In this document: in pieces, positions 11,290 through 21,969 of the stretch
Layout: each line of letters starts with the position of its first letter
How positions within the stretch are numbered: the first letter of the stretch is position 1
NCBI GenBank assembly: GCA_947561585.1
Contig: CANNZV010000874.1
Span: 62,001 to 126,000, forward strand
Direction: 5' to 3'
DNA length: 64,000 nucleotides
From: Caprella mutica
Taxonomy: Eukaryota; Arthropoda; Malacostraca; Amphipoda; Caprellidae
Made by a program: the position numbers and the translations under genes
The notes under the pieces: model-generated
The model's database searches: none
Seen by the model: only the letters and a program-made list of their open reading frames with translations
What the model was told of the DNA's origin: nothing

Positions 11290-11975
11290 CACCCCTATAT
11301 AATTATCTAATCAATTCTTCTATTAGCAACATGTTTGATATTCATAAGTGCATGCTGCTATTACAACTTAAAGTAATGCACTCGAGTAGAAAAATAATGC
11401 ATAAATCATAGTTCAGAGATGGTATGTTTCTGTTATTTAATCATGGTGGCCATACTTAGAAATATGATGCTGTGTGGTTACTGGTTATTTATTATATACA
11501 ATATTATTCAGAGTCAAAAATCATTGCTCACTAGCTCACCTGGGTTATTGTCTAGAGTCCTTTGACCAATGAGATATTTTTCAAAGTATCTCAAATTGTC
11601 AGATAATCCAAGAAACTTTGATAGATATTTGAATTTAAAGCCTATTTTTCCCATAATATCATGCTAAAGCTCAAGAATGTTTAGGGCAATAGAAATTCAA
11701 TTTTTATTGCATAGTATGGCAGTGGCTAATATCACTCCTATTTATTTAGGAAACTGGTGTTCTATCAGTTATCTACCAATGTTCTTGTGTTAATTTTCAT
11801 ATTTATACTGAATGTGATCATTATTGAAGAATTAGACAATACACATAGCTAACTCAAATTGTGATTTTGTTTATGATAATCTGTATTGCTCCCTCTGGAT
11901 ATTGTTACTAACTAGGCTATTTTTATATATGTTGTTAAATTTGTTTGTTATATATGTCAACACCATCATTTTTTT
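11290..11975. other. No feature recognised; possible intron 5' of an exon-like block
   Basis: AT-rich sequence ending in a polypyrimidine run and AG (about 11968-11981), which fits a 3' splice site for the next block. Nothing else supportable. Confidence 0.4.
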
Positions 11976-11981
11976 TTTCAG

Positions 11982-12139
11982 GAATATAATTATTCAATAC
12001 ATTCCAAAAGGAAAAGAGTTTGAGGAAAAATTTGAGAAAATTCGTATATATTAAACAATCAAGGATCTAATTCAGTTCAAACTATAACATGTCTTTAGAT
12101 GATGAAGAGGACATGATGCTATTCAATATGAATAATTAG
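11982..12139 (+). CDS. Candidate 5' exon of an unrecognised gene, with start codon
   Basis: An acceptor-like TTTTTTTTTTCAG ends at 11981, and a consensus donor AG|GTAAGT follows 12139. Inside is ATG at 12089 in a fair context (ATAACATGT). It opens a short acidic reading frame, MSLDDEEDMMLFNMNN, preceded by stops, so the upstream part would be 5' UTR. The seventeenth codon is TAG, placed exactly at the exon end. The phase there is 0, matching the open phase 0 of the block at 14461. Either the exon is non-coding with a tiny upstream frame, or a codon has mutated to a stop, or the model is wrong. I do not recognise the protein. Confidence 0.35.
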
Positions 12140-12604
12140 GTAAGTTCAGCTCTCTCTTTTCAATCTTGAATAAAATAACTGACACAATAGAATTTACTAG
12201 AGATGCACCGATACCATATTGGTAACCGATACCAGTACCAATTACAATTAGGTACTTTAAAATTCTTGTAACCGATACCAAGTCCGATACCAGTTTTTTT
12301 TTTAAAGTATGATATTCAAGACTAAGACACCAAAAATATTAGTTTTAGGTAGATATCTGTGCTTAAATTTACCACTAATTTATAAAGTTTACATGTACCT
12401 GGTCTTTAGGATCTTCATGCGATAAGATTGTTGCCTTGGTGTTTACAAGTATACTACCTATGCAATAATGCATCCTATTGTCATAGCAATATAACGATTC
12501 ATTGTCTTACGAAGTTACGTTAGAAGTGCACTCACAGGTGTTACTTGCTCAGTGTAATACCTATAAATTTCATTTGTTAGAACATTTTTGTGTTATTGCA
12601 ATTA

Positions 12605-14340
12605 GCTAAAGTGTACCTAGTTTCGACCTACAGTGTGCCTAGTTTCAAATGACAGTGTGCCTAGTTTTGAACTACAATGTGCCTAGGTTTGAACTACAGT
12701 GTGCCTAGTTTTGAACTACAGTGTAACTAGTTTTGAACTAGTGTGCCTAGTTTTGAACTACAGTGTGCCTAGTTTTGAACTAAAGTGTGCCTAGTTTTGA
12801 ACTACAGTGTGCCTAGTATTGAACTACAGTGTGCCTAGTTTTGAACTACAGTGTGCTTAGTTTTGAACTACAGTGTGCCTAGTTTTGAACTACTGTGTGC
12901 TTAGTTTCGAACTATAGTGTGCCTAGTTTTGAACTACAGTGTGCCTAGTTTTGAACTACAGTGTGCCTAGTTTTGAACTACAGTGTGCCTAGTTTCGAAC
13001 TACAGTGTGCCTAGTTTCGAACTACAGTGTGCCTAGTTTCGAACTACAGTGTGCCTAGTTTCGAATGACAGTGTGCCTAGTTTTGAACTACAATGTGCCT
13101 AGGTTTGAACTACAGTGTGCCTAGTTTTGAACTACAGTGTAACTAGTTTTGAACTAGTGTGCCTAGTTTTGAACTACAGTGTGCCTAGTTTTGAACTAAA
13201 GTGTGCCTAGTTTTGAACTACAGTGTGCCTAGTATTGAACTACAGTGTGCCTAGTTTTGAACTACAGTGTGCTTAGTTTCGAACTACAGTGTGCCTAGTT
13301 TCGAACTACAGTGTGCCTAGTTTTGAACTACTGTGTGCTTAGTTTCGAACTATAGTGTGCCTAGTTTCGAACTACAGTGTGCCTAGTTTCGAACTACAGT
13401 GTGCCTAGTTTCGAACTACAGTGTGCCTAGTTTCGAACTACAGTGTGCCTAGTTTCGAACTACAGTGCGCCTAGTTTCAAACTACAGTGTACCTAGTTTT
13501 GAACTACAGTGTGCCTAGTTTCGAACTACATTGTACCTAGTTTCGAACTACAGTGTACCTAGTTTCGAACTACAGTGTGCATAGTTTCGAACTACAGTGT
13601 ACCTAGTTTCAAACTACAGTGTACCTAGTTTCAAGCTTCAGCGTACCTAGTATCGAACTACAGTGTACCTAGTTCAAATTACAAAGTACCTAGTTTCGAA
13701 CTACAGTGTACCTAGTTAGTTTCGAAGTGCAGTGTACTTAGTTAGTTTCGAAGTACAGTGCACCTAGTTAATTTCGAAGTGCGGTGTACCTAGTTAGTTT
13801 TGAAGTTCGGTGTACCTTGTTAGTTTTGAAGTTCGGTGTACCTAGTTAGTTTCGAAGTGCAGTGAACCTAGTTAGTTTCGAAGTCCGGTGTACCTAGTTA
13901 GTTTCGAAGTGCGGTGTACCTAGTTAGTTTCGAAGGGCAGTATACCTAGTTAGTTTTGAAGTGCAGTGTACTATAGTTCTGAACTACAGTGTACCTACCT
14001 AGTTTCGAACAACAGTGTATCTAGTTTGGAACTACAGTGTATCTAGTTTGGAACTACAGTGTACCTAGTTTGGAACTACAGTGAACCTAGTTTGGAACTA
14101 TAGGTTACCTAGTTTGGAATAATAGTGTACCTAGTTTGAAACTATAGTGTATCTAGTTTCGATCTACAGTGTACCTAGTTTCGATCTACAGTGTATCTAG
14201 TTTTGAACTACAGTGTACCTATTAGTTTCGAAATGAAGTGTATCTAATAGTTTAGAAGTGCAGTGTACCTATTAGTTTCAAAGTGCAGTGTACCTATAGT
14301 TAGTTTTGAAGTACAGTGTACCTAGTAGTTTTGAATTATA
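12605..14340 (+). repeat. 22 bp minisatellite, about 1.7 kb (CCTAGTTTCGAACTACAGTGTG)
   Basis: About 75 tandem copies of a 22 bp unit with C/T and G/A variants. From about 13700 a longer variant unit (GTGTACCTAGTTAGTTTCGAAGT) takes over, then 22 bp units return. A block with the same series of variant units (GACAGTGTGC, ACAATGTGCCTAGG, a short unit lacking ACAG) starts at 12651 and again at 13067. This shows a 416 bp higher-order duplication. The array ends ~120 bp before a candidate splice acceptor, so it would be intronic if that gene model holds. Confidence 0.9.
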
Positions 14341-14460
14341 TTATTCATCTGTTGATTAATTTCAACAATATCAGCTGTTTAGTTAAATATAATTTTATTT
14401 TATAAGCACGAAATGTAAATTATTCAGTGAATTGTTTATAATGTTCATTTCAATTTTCAG

Positions 14461-14605
14461 AAGCACTGTCCGTACCCGATTTCAAACCAGTCCATAAAAC
14501 CATTGGAATCTCCCTATCGAATTCTGCCGATTGTAATGGACATAGGGGAAGGGACAAACGCTCCCCCATCGGAGCTCTCTACGTACCGAGGAACACGTTA
14601 TCAAA
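14461..14605 (+). CDS. Candidate internal exon of an unrecognised gene
   Basis: The block is bounded by an acceptor (TTCATTTCAATTTTCAG ending at 14460) and a donor (CAAA|GTAAGC at 14606). It is open throughout in phase 0 for 48 codons plus one base, beginning KHCPYPISNQ and ending STYRGTRYQ. Base composition is balanced and clearly less AT-rich than the flanks, with a protein-like mix of residues. It would follow the block at 11982-12139 in matching phase. I do not recognise the family, and no further exon could be traced downstream, where a LINE fragment has inserted. Confidence 0.45.
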
Positions 14606-14899
14606 GTAAGCTCTTACTATTCTCCCAATTTATATTTGTAAGTATGGTTACTTTTTTTATTCATCTTCAAAGAGATTTTGCAGACGCATGGTTTGTTTAT
14701 AAAATTCAAATTTGTAATCAAAACAAAGAGTGTACAATCTTCTTCTTGAGCATCAGATTAGTAATTCGCTCAATTTTTGCTCACAAAGTATTAAAACACT
14801 TTAAAAAACCAAATTATAAAATATTTACTGAACTGAATTGTATGCGGTTTGCAGAATAATGAGCGTAGACCTTAGTTCTATAATATAATGACTTACGTC

Positions 14900-15552
14900 C
14901 TTTAGTTTTGCTACAAAAAAGAATTATTAGAGTTTTAACGTCCTCTGACTTTTACGCTCACACTTCTCCTTTATTTAAGGAAACCAAAATTTTACCTGTT
15001 GGAGACATCTACAAATTTTTATTAGCTATCTATATATTCAAACTTAATTCAGATAACCTTTTAACCTTTCCTAATCACTCCTACAGTACTAGGTCTCGTC
15101 ACTTAGCAGTTCCTTCCTTCCAGAGACTTACCACTTTGCAAAAATTTATTCATTTCAATGGTCCATTACTCTGGAATTCAATCCCATCCAATATTAGAGA
15201 TATCCAGACTTTATAATCTTTTATAACATATCCTATAAACAATTTTTATTGGACCAATTGGGCTGAATCTTTTTCTTTTAAAATAATTTTCTTTTAATTT
15301 TTCATCATTTGCATTTATGTTTGTTTTCTCACCATTTAGTTTTTCTTTTTTGTCGATATGAGTTCTTATGTATTTTTTTACTCACCAACCGATAATTAGA
15401 ATTTGATTATATATTTTTGAATTCTGCCTGAAAAGGGAAACCTTCGTATAGGCTTGAACTAATTTTTTTCTTTAAAATGTATATTGAATTAGGTAATCAC
15501 TGTTAAATTATTCTGAATTTTATTTCAATAAAGAATTTCAAATTCAATTATG
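14900..15552 (+). mobile_element. 5'-truncated non-LTR retrotransposon (LINE) 3' end
   Basis: The copy begins abruptly within the last part of a reverse-transcriptase ORF, continues through a ~330 bp 3' UTR, and ends near AATAAAGAATTTCAAATTC. 5' truncation is the normal outcome of target-primed reverse transcription. The UTR includes GAATTCTGCCTGAAAAGGG (about 15419-15437), a short module seen after RT ORFs of jockey/CR1-like elements. No target duplication could be recognised. Confidence 0.7.
14908..15216 (+). pseudogene. C-terminal fragment of a LINE reverse transcriptase
   Basis: The 102 residue frame carries the familiar tail of jockey/CR1-like polymerases. It runs LQKRIIRVLTSS, a variant of ADTSPLFKxxKIL, then GDIYKFLLAIYIFK, then HSYSTRS, and near the end GPLLWNSIPSNIR with a natural stop. 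The catalytic palm and the endonuclease are missing because the copy is truncated, so this is a dead fragment. Assignment to non-LTR RT is by the order of these motifs. Confidence 0.7.
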
Positions 15553-15554
15553 TT

Positions 15555-16075
15555 ATAAACTCATTTTTTCCCGGAGCCTGGAGAGGACCTTCAAGTTTAT
15601 AAAGTTCTTCATCACTGGAAAGTGATACTCTGGTATGATAGAAACTTAGTGATACTCATTTTGGAAATTTTGACAATCAGTTAGAATAAAAATATATAAG
15701 TAATTTTTACAATGTATAGCTTAAGTTTACCAATAAATTATTTTAAAGCTATCTTCTTTACTTTAATAACCTTACCATTACTCTTTACAGTCCATTATAT
15801 CTTGAAATGGAATAGGTGATGCTGTCCCTTCAGCCCCGAACTGTTGTATTTTGGAATGTATTTTTTTACCATGTTTATTATTTTTTTAACGTTACTTGCA
15901 GTTTTGAAGAATAACGCTAAGGAATAACTGCGAGGTCCCAGATTTTTGTATTAGGAAGGCTTCATCTCCTTCTTCCATCCGCCATAGCCACAGGTGCTTG
16001 TGACTCTATTCGTCACAATCCCTGGTAAGTGACAGCATTCTCACAGAAGATTTTTTACCATTCATTAGCTAGCAT
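15555..16075. other. No feature recognised
   Basis: Sequence between the LINE end and a short interspersed repeat. The phrase GAGCCTGGAGAGGA near 15573 also occurs near 40553, but no longer match was found. Confidence 0.4.
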
Positions 16076-16079
16076 TGTC

Positions 16080-16238
16080 ACTGACGGGTGGTATAGGTGA
16101 CATTGTTTATAGAGCCACTTTTCTTTCTGACTGATTCTTCTAGTCCCTTCTATTTACTTTCCTTTTGATGTAGCTAAACGATATGGCCTTTTTGTTCCAA
16201 AGCAGACATTTAACCCCTACTAAATAAATTTATGCCTA
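16080..16238 (+). repeat. Short interspersed repeat, copy 1 of 3
   Basis: About 155 bp: ACTGACGGGTGGTATAGGTGACA, then GAGCCACTTTTCTTTCTGA, CTAGTCCCTTCTATTTACTTTCCTTTTGATG, and an end with AACCCCTACTAAATAAA. Related copies in the same orientation lie at 27505-27660 and 43075-43262. The AATAAA-bearing end suggests retroposition, but no internal promoter was recognised. Confidence 0.6.
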
Positions 16239-16286
16239 ATTTGTAACGTCAATAACATTAATTCAACTAGATCTCATGATCATTCT

Positions 16287-16447
16287 TACCCTCATGCTAG
16301 ATATTGACTGGAATATTGCAGCCGAATAACGTCACATTCATAATATAAAGTATACTATATGCGTTTAACGCGTCATATTTTATTGTATGAATGTGTGCGT
16401 TCATATTCAGCGCAGTATTAGCGCTGTCAATATATGTCATGAGGGTA
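16287..16447. mobile_element. Small palindromic MITE with TACCCTCATG tips
   Basis: TACCCTCATGCTAGATATTGAC at left is mirrored by GTCAATATATGTCATGAGGGTA at right. Weaker pairing continues toward the centre (CACATTCAT with ATGAATGTG). Total about 160 bp, no coding capacity. The flanking duplication is unclear. Confidence 0.6.
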
Positions 16448-16454
16448 TTTTTTC

Positions 16455-16905
16455 TTTAGTGTTTCACGCGTAGTCACGGACGCTACGCGGTCGCGCATTA
16501 GTAGTTAGGACGCGCGTGTTAGCATCTTATGGTAACGCCCAAGTGTAGTTCAGTGCAATGGGGACGTAGAATGAGGTCCCCAAAAGCGGACAAAAATGCT
16601 CTGTCGCGGCCCCCTGCCTGCCGTGATGTCGGCCCTGCGCGCTGCCCCTATCCTGCACCAAATTTTAACTGGGAATATACTCTGCCTATATATAAATACC
16701 AACCTCCGATACCAAGACTGCCAGCTTATGATTTGTAGATGCATCTTCCTGTATCGTCCTGCCTCACTCCTCGCATCTTAGCCAATCATAGGGGAAAGCT
16801 CAGTGTGGTGATTAGGGAACCTGCGTGGAATACAGCTCACCACGCGTCCTTGATGTCACAACGGTGAAGTCCTTCGTATTTAGGTTCTCTAGTTTTTACT
16901 GGAAC
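16455..16905. promoter_or_regulatory. GC/CpG-rich island with a TATA-like element
   Basis: A ~450 bp patch much richer in G+C and CpG than its surroundings (for example CACGGACGCTACGCGGTCGCGC near 16476 and GCCCTGCGCGCTGCCCC near 16632). A TATA-like CTATATATAAATACC lies near 16685. A 69-codon frame at 16529-16738 has no recognisable family and overlaps an antisense frame of similar length. It could be a promoter, part of an LTR, or a non-coding exon. Function is not established. Confidence 0.35.
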
Positions 16906-17167
16906 CACAACGTTAAGTCTACAGCATGTGTCAGTTATGAGACTTGGAAGAATACTGATTAAATTTGTCACTGTGATCCTCGACATTTACTATTATTAGT
17001 GTGGTTGCCATAGCATAAATATGATTATCAAAATGGATCACATGCACTGACTGTTCAATATATATTCGTTAAAACCAGAATGAACAAAATTGGAATGATT
17101 AATTAAAATAATTTATATAATATGTTAATCAATCAAGGTCCAAGATTAATAATAATATGATAGTATA

Positions 17168-17590
17168 CAGTATGGGTCACAAAAATGTTTCCACTTTTTC
17201 AAATACTTATAAATCGGTAAACAATTGACGAAAAAACTTTATCTTGGTCTCTTTTTCTCCGCCTCTTATTTTACTATTAACAAGTAAAATCAATTTTGAA
17301 CTGATGGACATAGTTTAAGAACAGGTGAGCAAAGAGTGCGGGTGACTATTTTTGCTATTGCACGAAAGTCATTCTTAGAGCTAACTCTGTGATTTTACTT
17401 ACTAAAAGGCGTATTGCATAAAAGGAAAAAAAATATAATGGTAGACATTTTAATAAAGGGTGCTTACACTTCTTCCTTGGAAACTATTTGGAAATATAAC
17501 AACTTCAGTGACATTTTGATCTCATTGAAGTTTTCACTCCTAATATTCGTTCTTCGCTTGTTTATTGCATGGTTATTATTAGTTCTAATT
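17168..17590 (+). mobile_element. Single arm of a palindromic TACAGTATGGG element
   Basis: About 420 bp closely matching one arm of the element at 55354-56357. The match starts at the tip ACAGTATGGGTCACAAAAATGTTTCC, goes through TCTTTTTCTCCGCCTCTTATT and AACAGGTGAGCAAAGAGTG, and ends at the centre point GCATGGTTATTATTAG. The second arm is absent. It is either half of a deleted palindrome or an ancestral non-palindromic end. Confidence 0.7.
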
Positions 17591-17594
17591 GGCT

Positions 17595-18345
17595 CTGAAA
17601 GGAATGGAATTGAAACCTTCGAAGAAATTACATCACTCATATTATTCAACTAGTCTAAATTGAAGTCCACACAAAGAAATGGTCCAATGCAAGAGAAAAT
17701 GTGAAATTCTGTAATTATATGTTCAATTCCATGGAGAAATAGAGCAACATTGCAGTTAAATATTAATAAACATATTTTCATGCAGGATGAAGAACTCGAC
17801 AAGAAGTAGTATTAATATTACCAAGCTTTCAAAATCGTTCGTGGTTTACGTGTCAGGGGTAATATTTATTGAAAAAAATATTAAACATATATTATAAACC
17901 ATTATCAATCCTAAACTTAAAGAAGGTTCTAATGAAGATACCAAGACCTTCACCTCTTCTACCACTTATATTAATGTTGTGAAACCTATAATTATTCAAA
18001 TAAACCATGGTCTCAGAATATGAAGCAAACCAAGTTTTACAATTGTAAACAATAACAAATTTGAATTTCAAACAGGAACGGGAAGTCGTCAGTGTGTTCA
18101 TTTAAGGTCCATTCAATATCTCCAGAAAAATTATTCTTCGTGAATAATAATGAAAGAAAGACAAATACGTTGAGAGGGAAACCAACAAAAGCTATGCAGA
18201 AGTCATCAGAGGCAGCAGAGAAGGCATCCTCAGTGCAGTATTAGAGTTAAGTTGAATTGGACTATCATTAATGCAATTCAGTGTTTTTAAATTAATGCCC
18301 AAAAGCTTACACGCAACAGTCGCATTGATCACTTGGTTGTCCATG
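17595..18345. other. No feature recognised
   Basis: AT-rich sequence without recognisable coding, RNA or transposon signals. Confidence 0.4.
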
Positions 18346-18349
18346 TTAA

Positions 18350-18440
18350 TTGAGCACAATGATTAACAATGTGATTGACCACAATGATTAACAATATGAT
18401 TGACCACAATGATTAACGATATTGTGGTTTTGACCACGAC
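18350..18440 (+). repeat. 25 bp tandem repeat, about 3.5 copies
   Basis: The unit GACCACAATGATTAACAATATGATT is repeated head to tail, with the last copy drifting to GACCACGACGGTTAATG. Confidence 0.75.
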
Positions 18441-18444
18441 GGTT

Positions 18445-19050
18445 AATGCAATACGGAGATATGAAATTTACTGAGAGTGCTTACATGCAATTTATTCACT
18501 TCATTAATGACACGACACTGTGTTTACCTCTAGCAGATCTGTAGGTAACAAATCTGTTGGTATATTATAGAAAATTTACATATGGTGATTGGTTCCTTAC
18601 TTTTCGTGGTAAATATCTCTTCAAAAAGGCGAAATTTATGGTAATATTTTCTGATAAGGCATAGTTTTAATTAATGTTCAGTGGTTTATTTTCAGTCGAG
18701 GATCACATTGTCTGGGTGTAAGTGAATTGGTTGGCAAAAACACTTCCATCTGTACATGATTAATATCGAAGCACCGATATTTGAGCCCAACGTTATTATT
18801 ACTCATTATAGTAACTGTCACGTGTCAAAACAATGCTGTGAAACTCCTCTATAAACTAAGTTCAATATATTATATTATGTCTTCAAGAACTGTTTTTAGC
18901 TCTTCAGCTATAGGTATGTGGTCATTTTTAAGATTTGTTTTAGGCTATAGTGTATTACTTCGGCCTGCTAATTATTTTTGTAGCTAGTTTTGCATTGCAA
19001 CGGAAGAAGAATATTTGTTTTCATCCATCAGATTGATATAGTGATAAATT
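18445..19050. other. No feature recognised
   Basis: No supportable feature. A 68-codon frame at 18781-18987 looks like chance: no family motifs, codon usage like the flanks. Confidence 0.4.
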
Positions 19051-19054
19051 GATG

Positions 19055-19275
19055 TCTTGATATAGAGCGCTTACCTTCGCCACCGCTTATAATGACCTTG
19101 ACTATCCAAAATATTTGGACCAGGAAAATTCGAAATATGATGAAATGGTTTCTGAACCAATCGTCCCAAAAAGTTTCAGACAATTTGGTGGAATGCTTTT
19201 TGAGTTATTCAAATAACAAGATTTACAAATTTATCTGACTAAAACACAACCATCTGCAATTTTGCGAAGGTAACT
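19055..19275 (+). repeat. TGACCTTGACC repeat, short copy
   Basis: The head TATAGAGCGCTTACCTTCGCCACCGC is joined to a single unit (ATAATGACCTTGAC, GGTTTCTGAACCAATCGTCCC, CAATTTGGTGGAATGC). The tail ATCTGCAATTTTGCGAAGG matches the family end. Fewer internal units than at 4945 or 28878. Confidence 0.65.
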
Positions 19276-19279
19276 AATA

Positions 19280-20350
19280 TTATTGTGGTCGGAAGCATTA
19301 ATTTCTCTTGGGGTCACTAATAACTTGTACATAGGGTGTTTTATTCGTATGAGAATAGAGTTATTGATTTTAACTTTTTCATTTGCATAAGTAAGTGAAA
19401 AGTAAATATTTTAATTCAAATAGTGGAAGTGTTACAATTATTGTATTTTCATATTTCACTAGAAGTGGGCATAAAAATCAATTTTTATAATCATAAAATA
19501 TACAATATATTTTTCTGAAACTAACACACTTAGTGTAAATTTCCTCGAAGCTAAAATATTAATTCTCTTTCATGTGCACAACATTATTTCCCATTTTTTT
19601 TTGTATAATCCTACAATCAATTTACGGACCTCAGTTATGTAGATAAATTTTTGCACAAGGTTTACCAATAATGTTCGAATAAGTGTGATCAAAAGGATTG
19701 ATGATTCGAAAATTTTGAGTTAAGCAATGTTCCAAAATTTTACTGTTTAATAAAGCCAGACTATAATCATTCATAGCATTTTTCGAAAGCGGATAAATAT
19801 TTTTTTTTGATTAAGTAGTCTCAGGAAATTTGATACAATAAATTAGGAACGTTGGTTCGATTGGTTTATTTGTGTTCTCACTATAATTATTAAGTACAAG
19901 AAATTAAAACTCTTTTTGGAACTCCATCTTCACAAAATATAATTTTTTATGAATTTCCTAATTGAGATATTATTTGGAACTATTTCATAATTTTGAATAT
20001 GACCAAATATATGCCACTTGTGAATACTTGAAAAGTATTCACTTCACATCAAATAATTCTTGAGTTCTAATGGCAATTCATCTTCCTGTGATAATACAAA
20101 TTATATATTAAATTTCCTTAGCGTTAATTAGATGAGTTTAATAGACGGAAGAAAGGTGTTAGAACTTTGAACTTTGTTAGAGTTATCTCATCCATTTGAA
20201 CATTATAATTAACAAATCAAAAGAGAGTTCTACTTCGATGCTTCAAAGTATTTTAAATCACAAATAAAAACTGAAACATATTGGATACACATAAAAAGAT
20301 GCATCTATTGAGATAATTATCATAGTACGGAACAGTATAATAATATATTT
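19280..20350. other. No feature recognised
   Basis: AT-rich sequence with no supportable gene, RNA or terminal repeat. Confidence 0.4.
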
Positions 20351-20355
20351 TTTAG

Positions 20356-21964
20356 TACAGGCAGGCCTCGATTGCTTTAAGTACACCTCGCTTAAATAAA
20401 AGTTGTACAGATTTTTTTACTTATGTTGCGAAATAAGAACTGTTCCTAGACATAGAAAACGGAGACAGTTTTTTTATGATTATTTCACGGTAACAAAAAA
20501 ACATCAAATTTATGATTCAGATGAGGTTATTAGAAGCAATTGGTTCAGAAATTCAACAAGTCCCATTTTAGGGTAAGTTCCGTGTTATTTCACGTTACCA
20601 TATTTCCGAACACGTATAAATCTCTATATAATAATCATTATTTAACTTTTATTTCAAATGGTATTCATGATACCAATTAGAATTGTGTTATGATCACCTC
20701 TGAGTCACAACGTAAGCTGCCTATTTTAATTGATTAATTAAGATTCAATGATGTCTTTCTTTTAATTCAAATAGCTAATTATTCACTTTTCCAATTTTCC
20801 GGATTTCTGCTATTGACTTCCATTAATTAAACTATTTTCCAATTATATATTTTCTCTCAATTCAATGCCTACATAAGTTGGAGATGGATACAAGCAATGG
20901 ACTAAATATTAATTTATTCATTACTGCTTATTATTTATCGACATTGATTATGAATTGTAATATTAAGATGATTCGAAAATTAATTTATAAATCGAAAAAG
21001 GGTTTTACCAAAACAATTATAAACCCTAATACTAAACTGAGAATCCAGCTTCTAAAGTATACAAATGACAATGGCTGATTAGACCTATTTAATTAATTAC
21101 ATAGAACCTATAACTCTCTGCTCAATTATTATCACGTTGGTTATTTACTCAACTTTTGATTGCCATCCGATGAATGTGTGATTAATTCTCCCTCATGGCT
21201 TTAATATTACTTGATTTATAATTTGTCACTGATAATTCACTTCACCAATAAAGTTATTAGATGAAAGAAAGGATCAAGGGTAAGGACGTCCAATTGTACC
21301 AAGAGCCAAGGGTATTAAGAGGGTAGAGGGAAAGTTATCACCCGCACAGGGCTTTAGGACTCGCACCTAAAGGGGGTTGTAGGGATGGGTTGCGTGCCTT
21401 TTGCACTGCCTACCACACTAGCTGTACAGTTTGCTACAATAGTACACTACCCATGTACTACGCATACTATATAATATAAGTTTTACAAGTTGTATCATAA
21501 CATAGAAGTTATATAATAAATATTATTTGTTCTTTTGTGACGTGTCCGAAATTGTAGAACCAACCAATAACTAGGAACTTAGTACCCTACTACCAAAAAT
21601 GTTTCACAGACCATAACATTGTTGTTTGTTCAATGTATCACATGAATTATAGAAATATAAGTATCCATTAATTACTCACCTATACTTAGTGAGAGTTAAG
21701 CTATGGATGGATTTTAAAACATTTGATAAATTCACGACTTTAAACTTTCATCACAGTCACAAACACTGCAAGACTGTATATTATTTTTATTATGCTTATG
21801 TAGTACTCCAACTCTAAAACAAAATTTTTCTTTCTATAACTCACAGAAAAGATATCTGTAATCAAGTAGTGACAATTATATATCTCTTATTCTTCTTCGC
21901 TTTAGTTACCGTTTGGTAATTAAACTTAGTCGTGATTTGGTAATTAAAGCGGAGGATGCCTGTA
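20356..21964 (+). mobile_element. TA-flanked TACAGGCA element, copy A (1.6 kb)
   Basis: Left tip TACAGGCAGGCCTCGATTGC and right tip TAAAGCGGAGGATGCCTGTA form imperfect inverted repeats inside a TA target. The flanks of the interior (20440-20690 and 21525-21960) match copy B on the minus strand at 53752-54440. Copy B lacks about 830 bp present here between CATGATACCAATTAG and TGTGACGTGTCCG. That central stretch (about 20700-21520) holds no recognisable transposase. It contains a GC-richer block at 21270-21420. Either copy A carries an insert or copy B is internally deleted. Confidence 0.6.
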
Positions 21965-21969
21965 TATGA

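Noticed and set aside
10318..11411. Overlapping open frames of up to 171 codons on both strands, rich in Phe or Lys
   Set aside because: They exist because the short word array has a period that avoids stops; no family resemblance and several frames are open at once.
16529..16744. Overlapping sense and antisense frames of 64-69 codons in the GC-rich island
   Set aside because: GC-rich DNA lacks stops; no motif, no splice signals, frames on both strands equally open.
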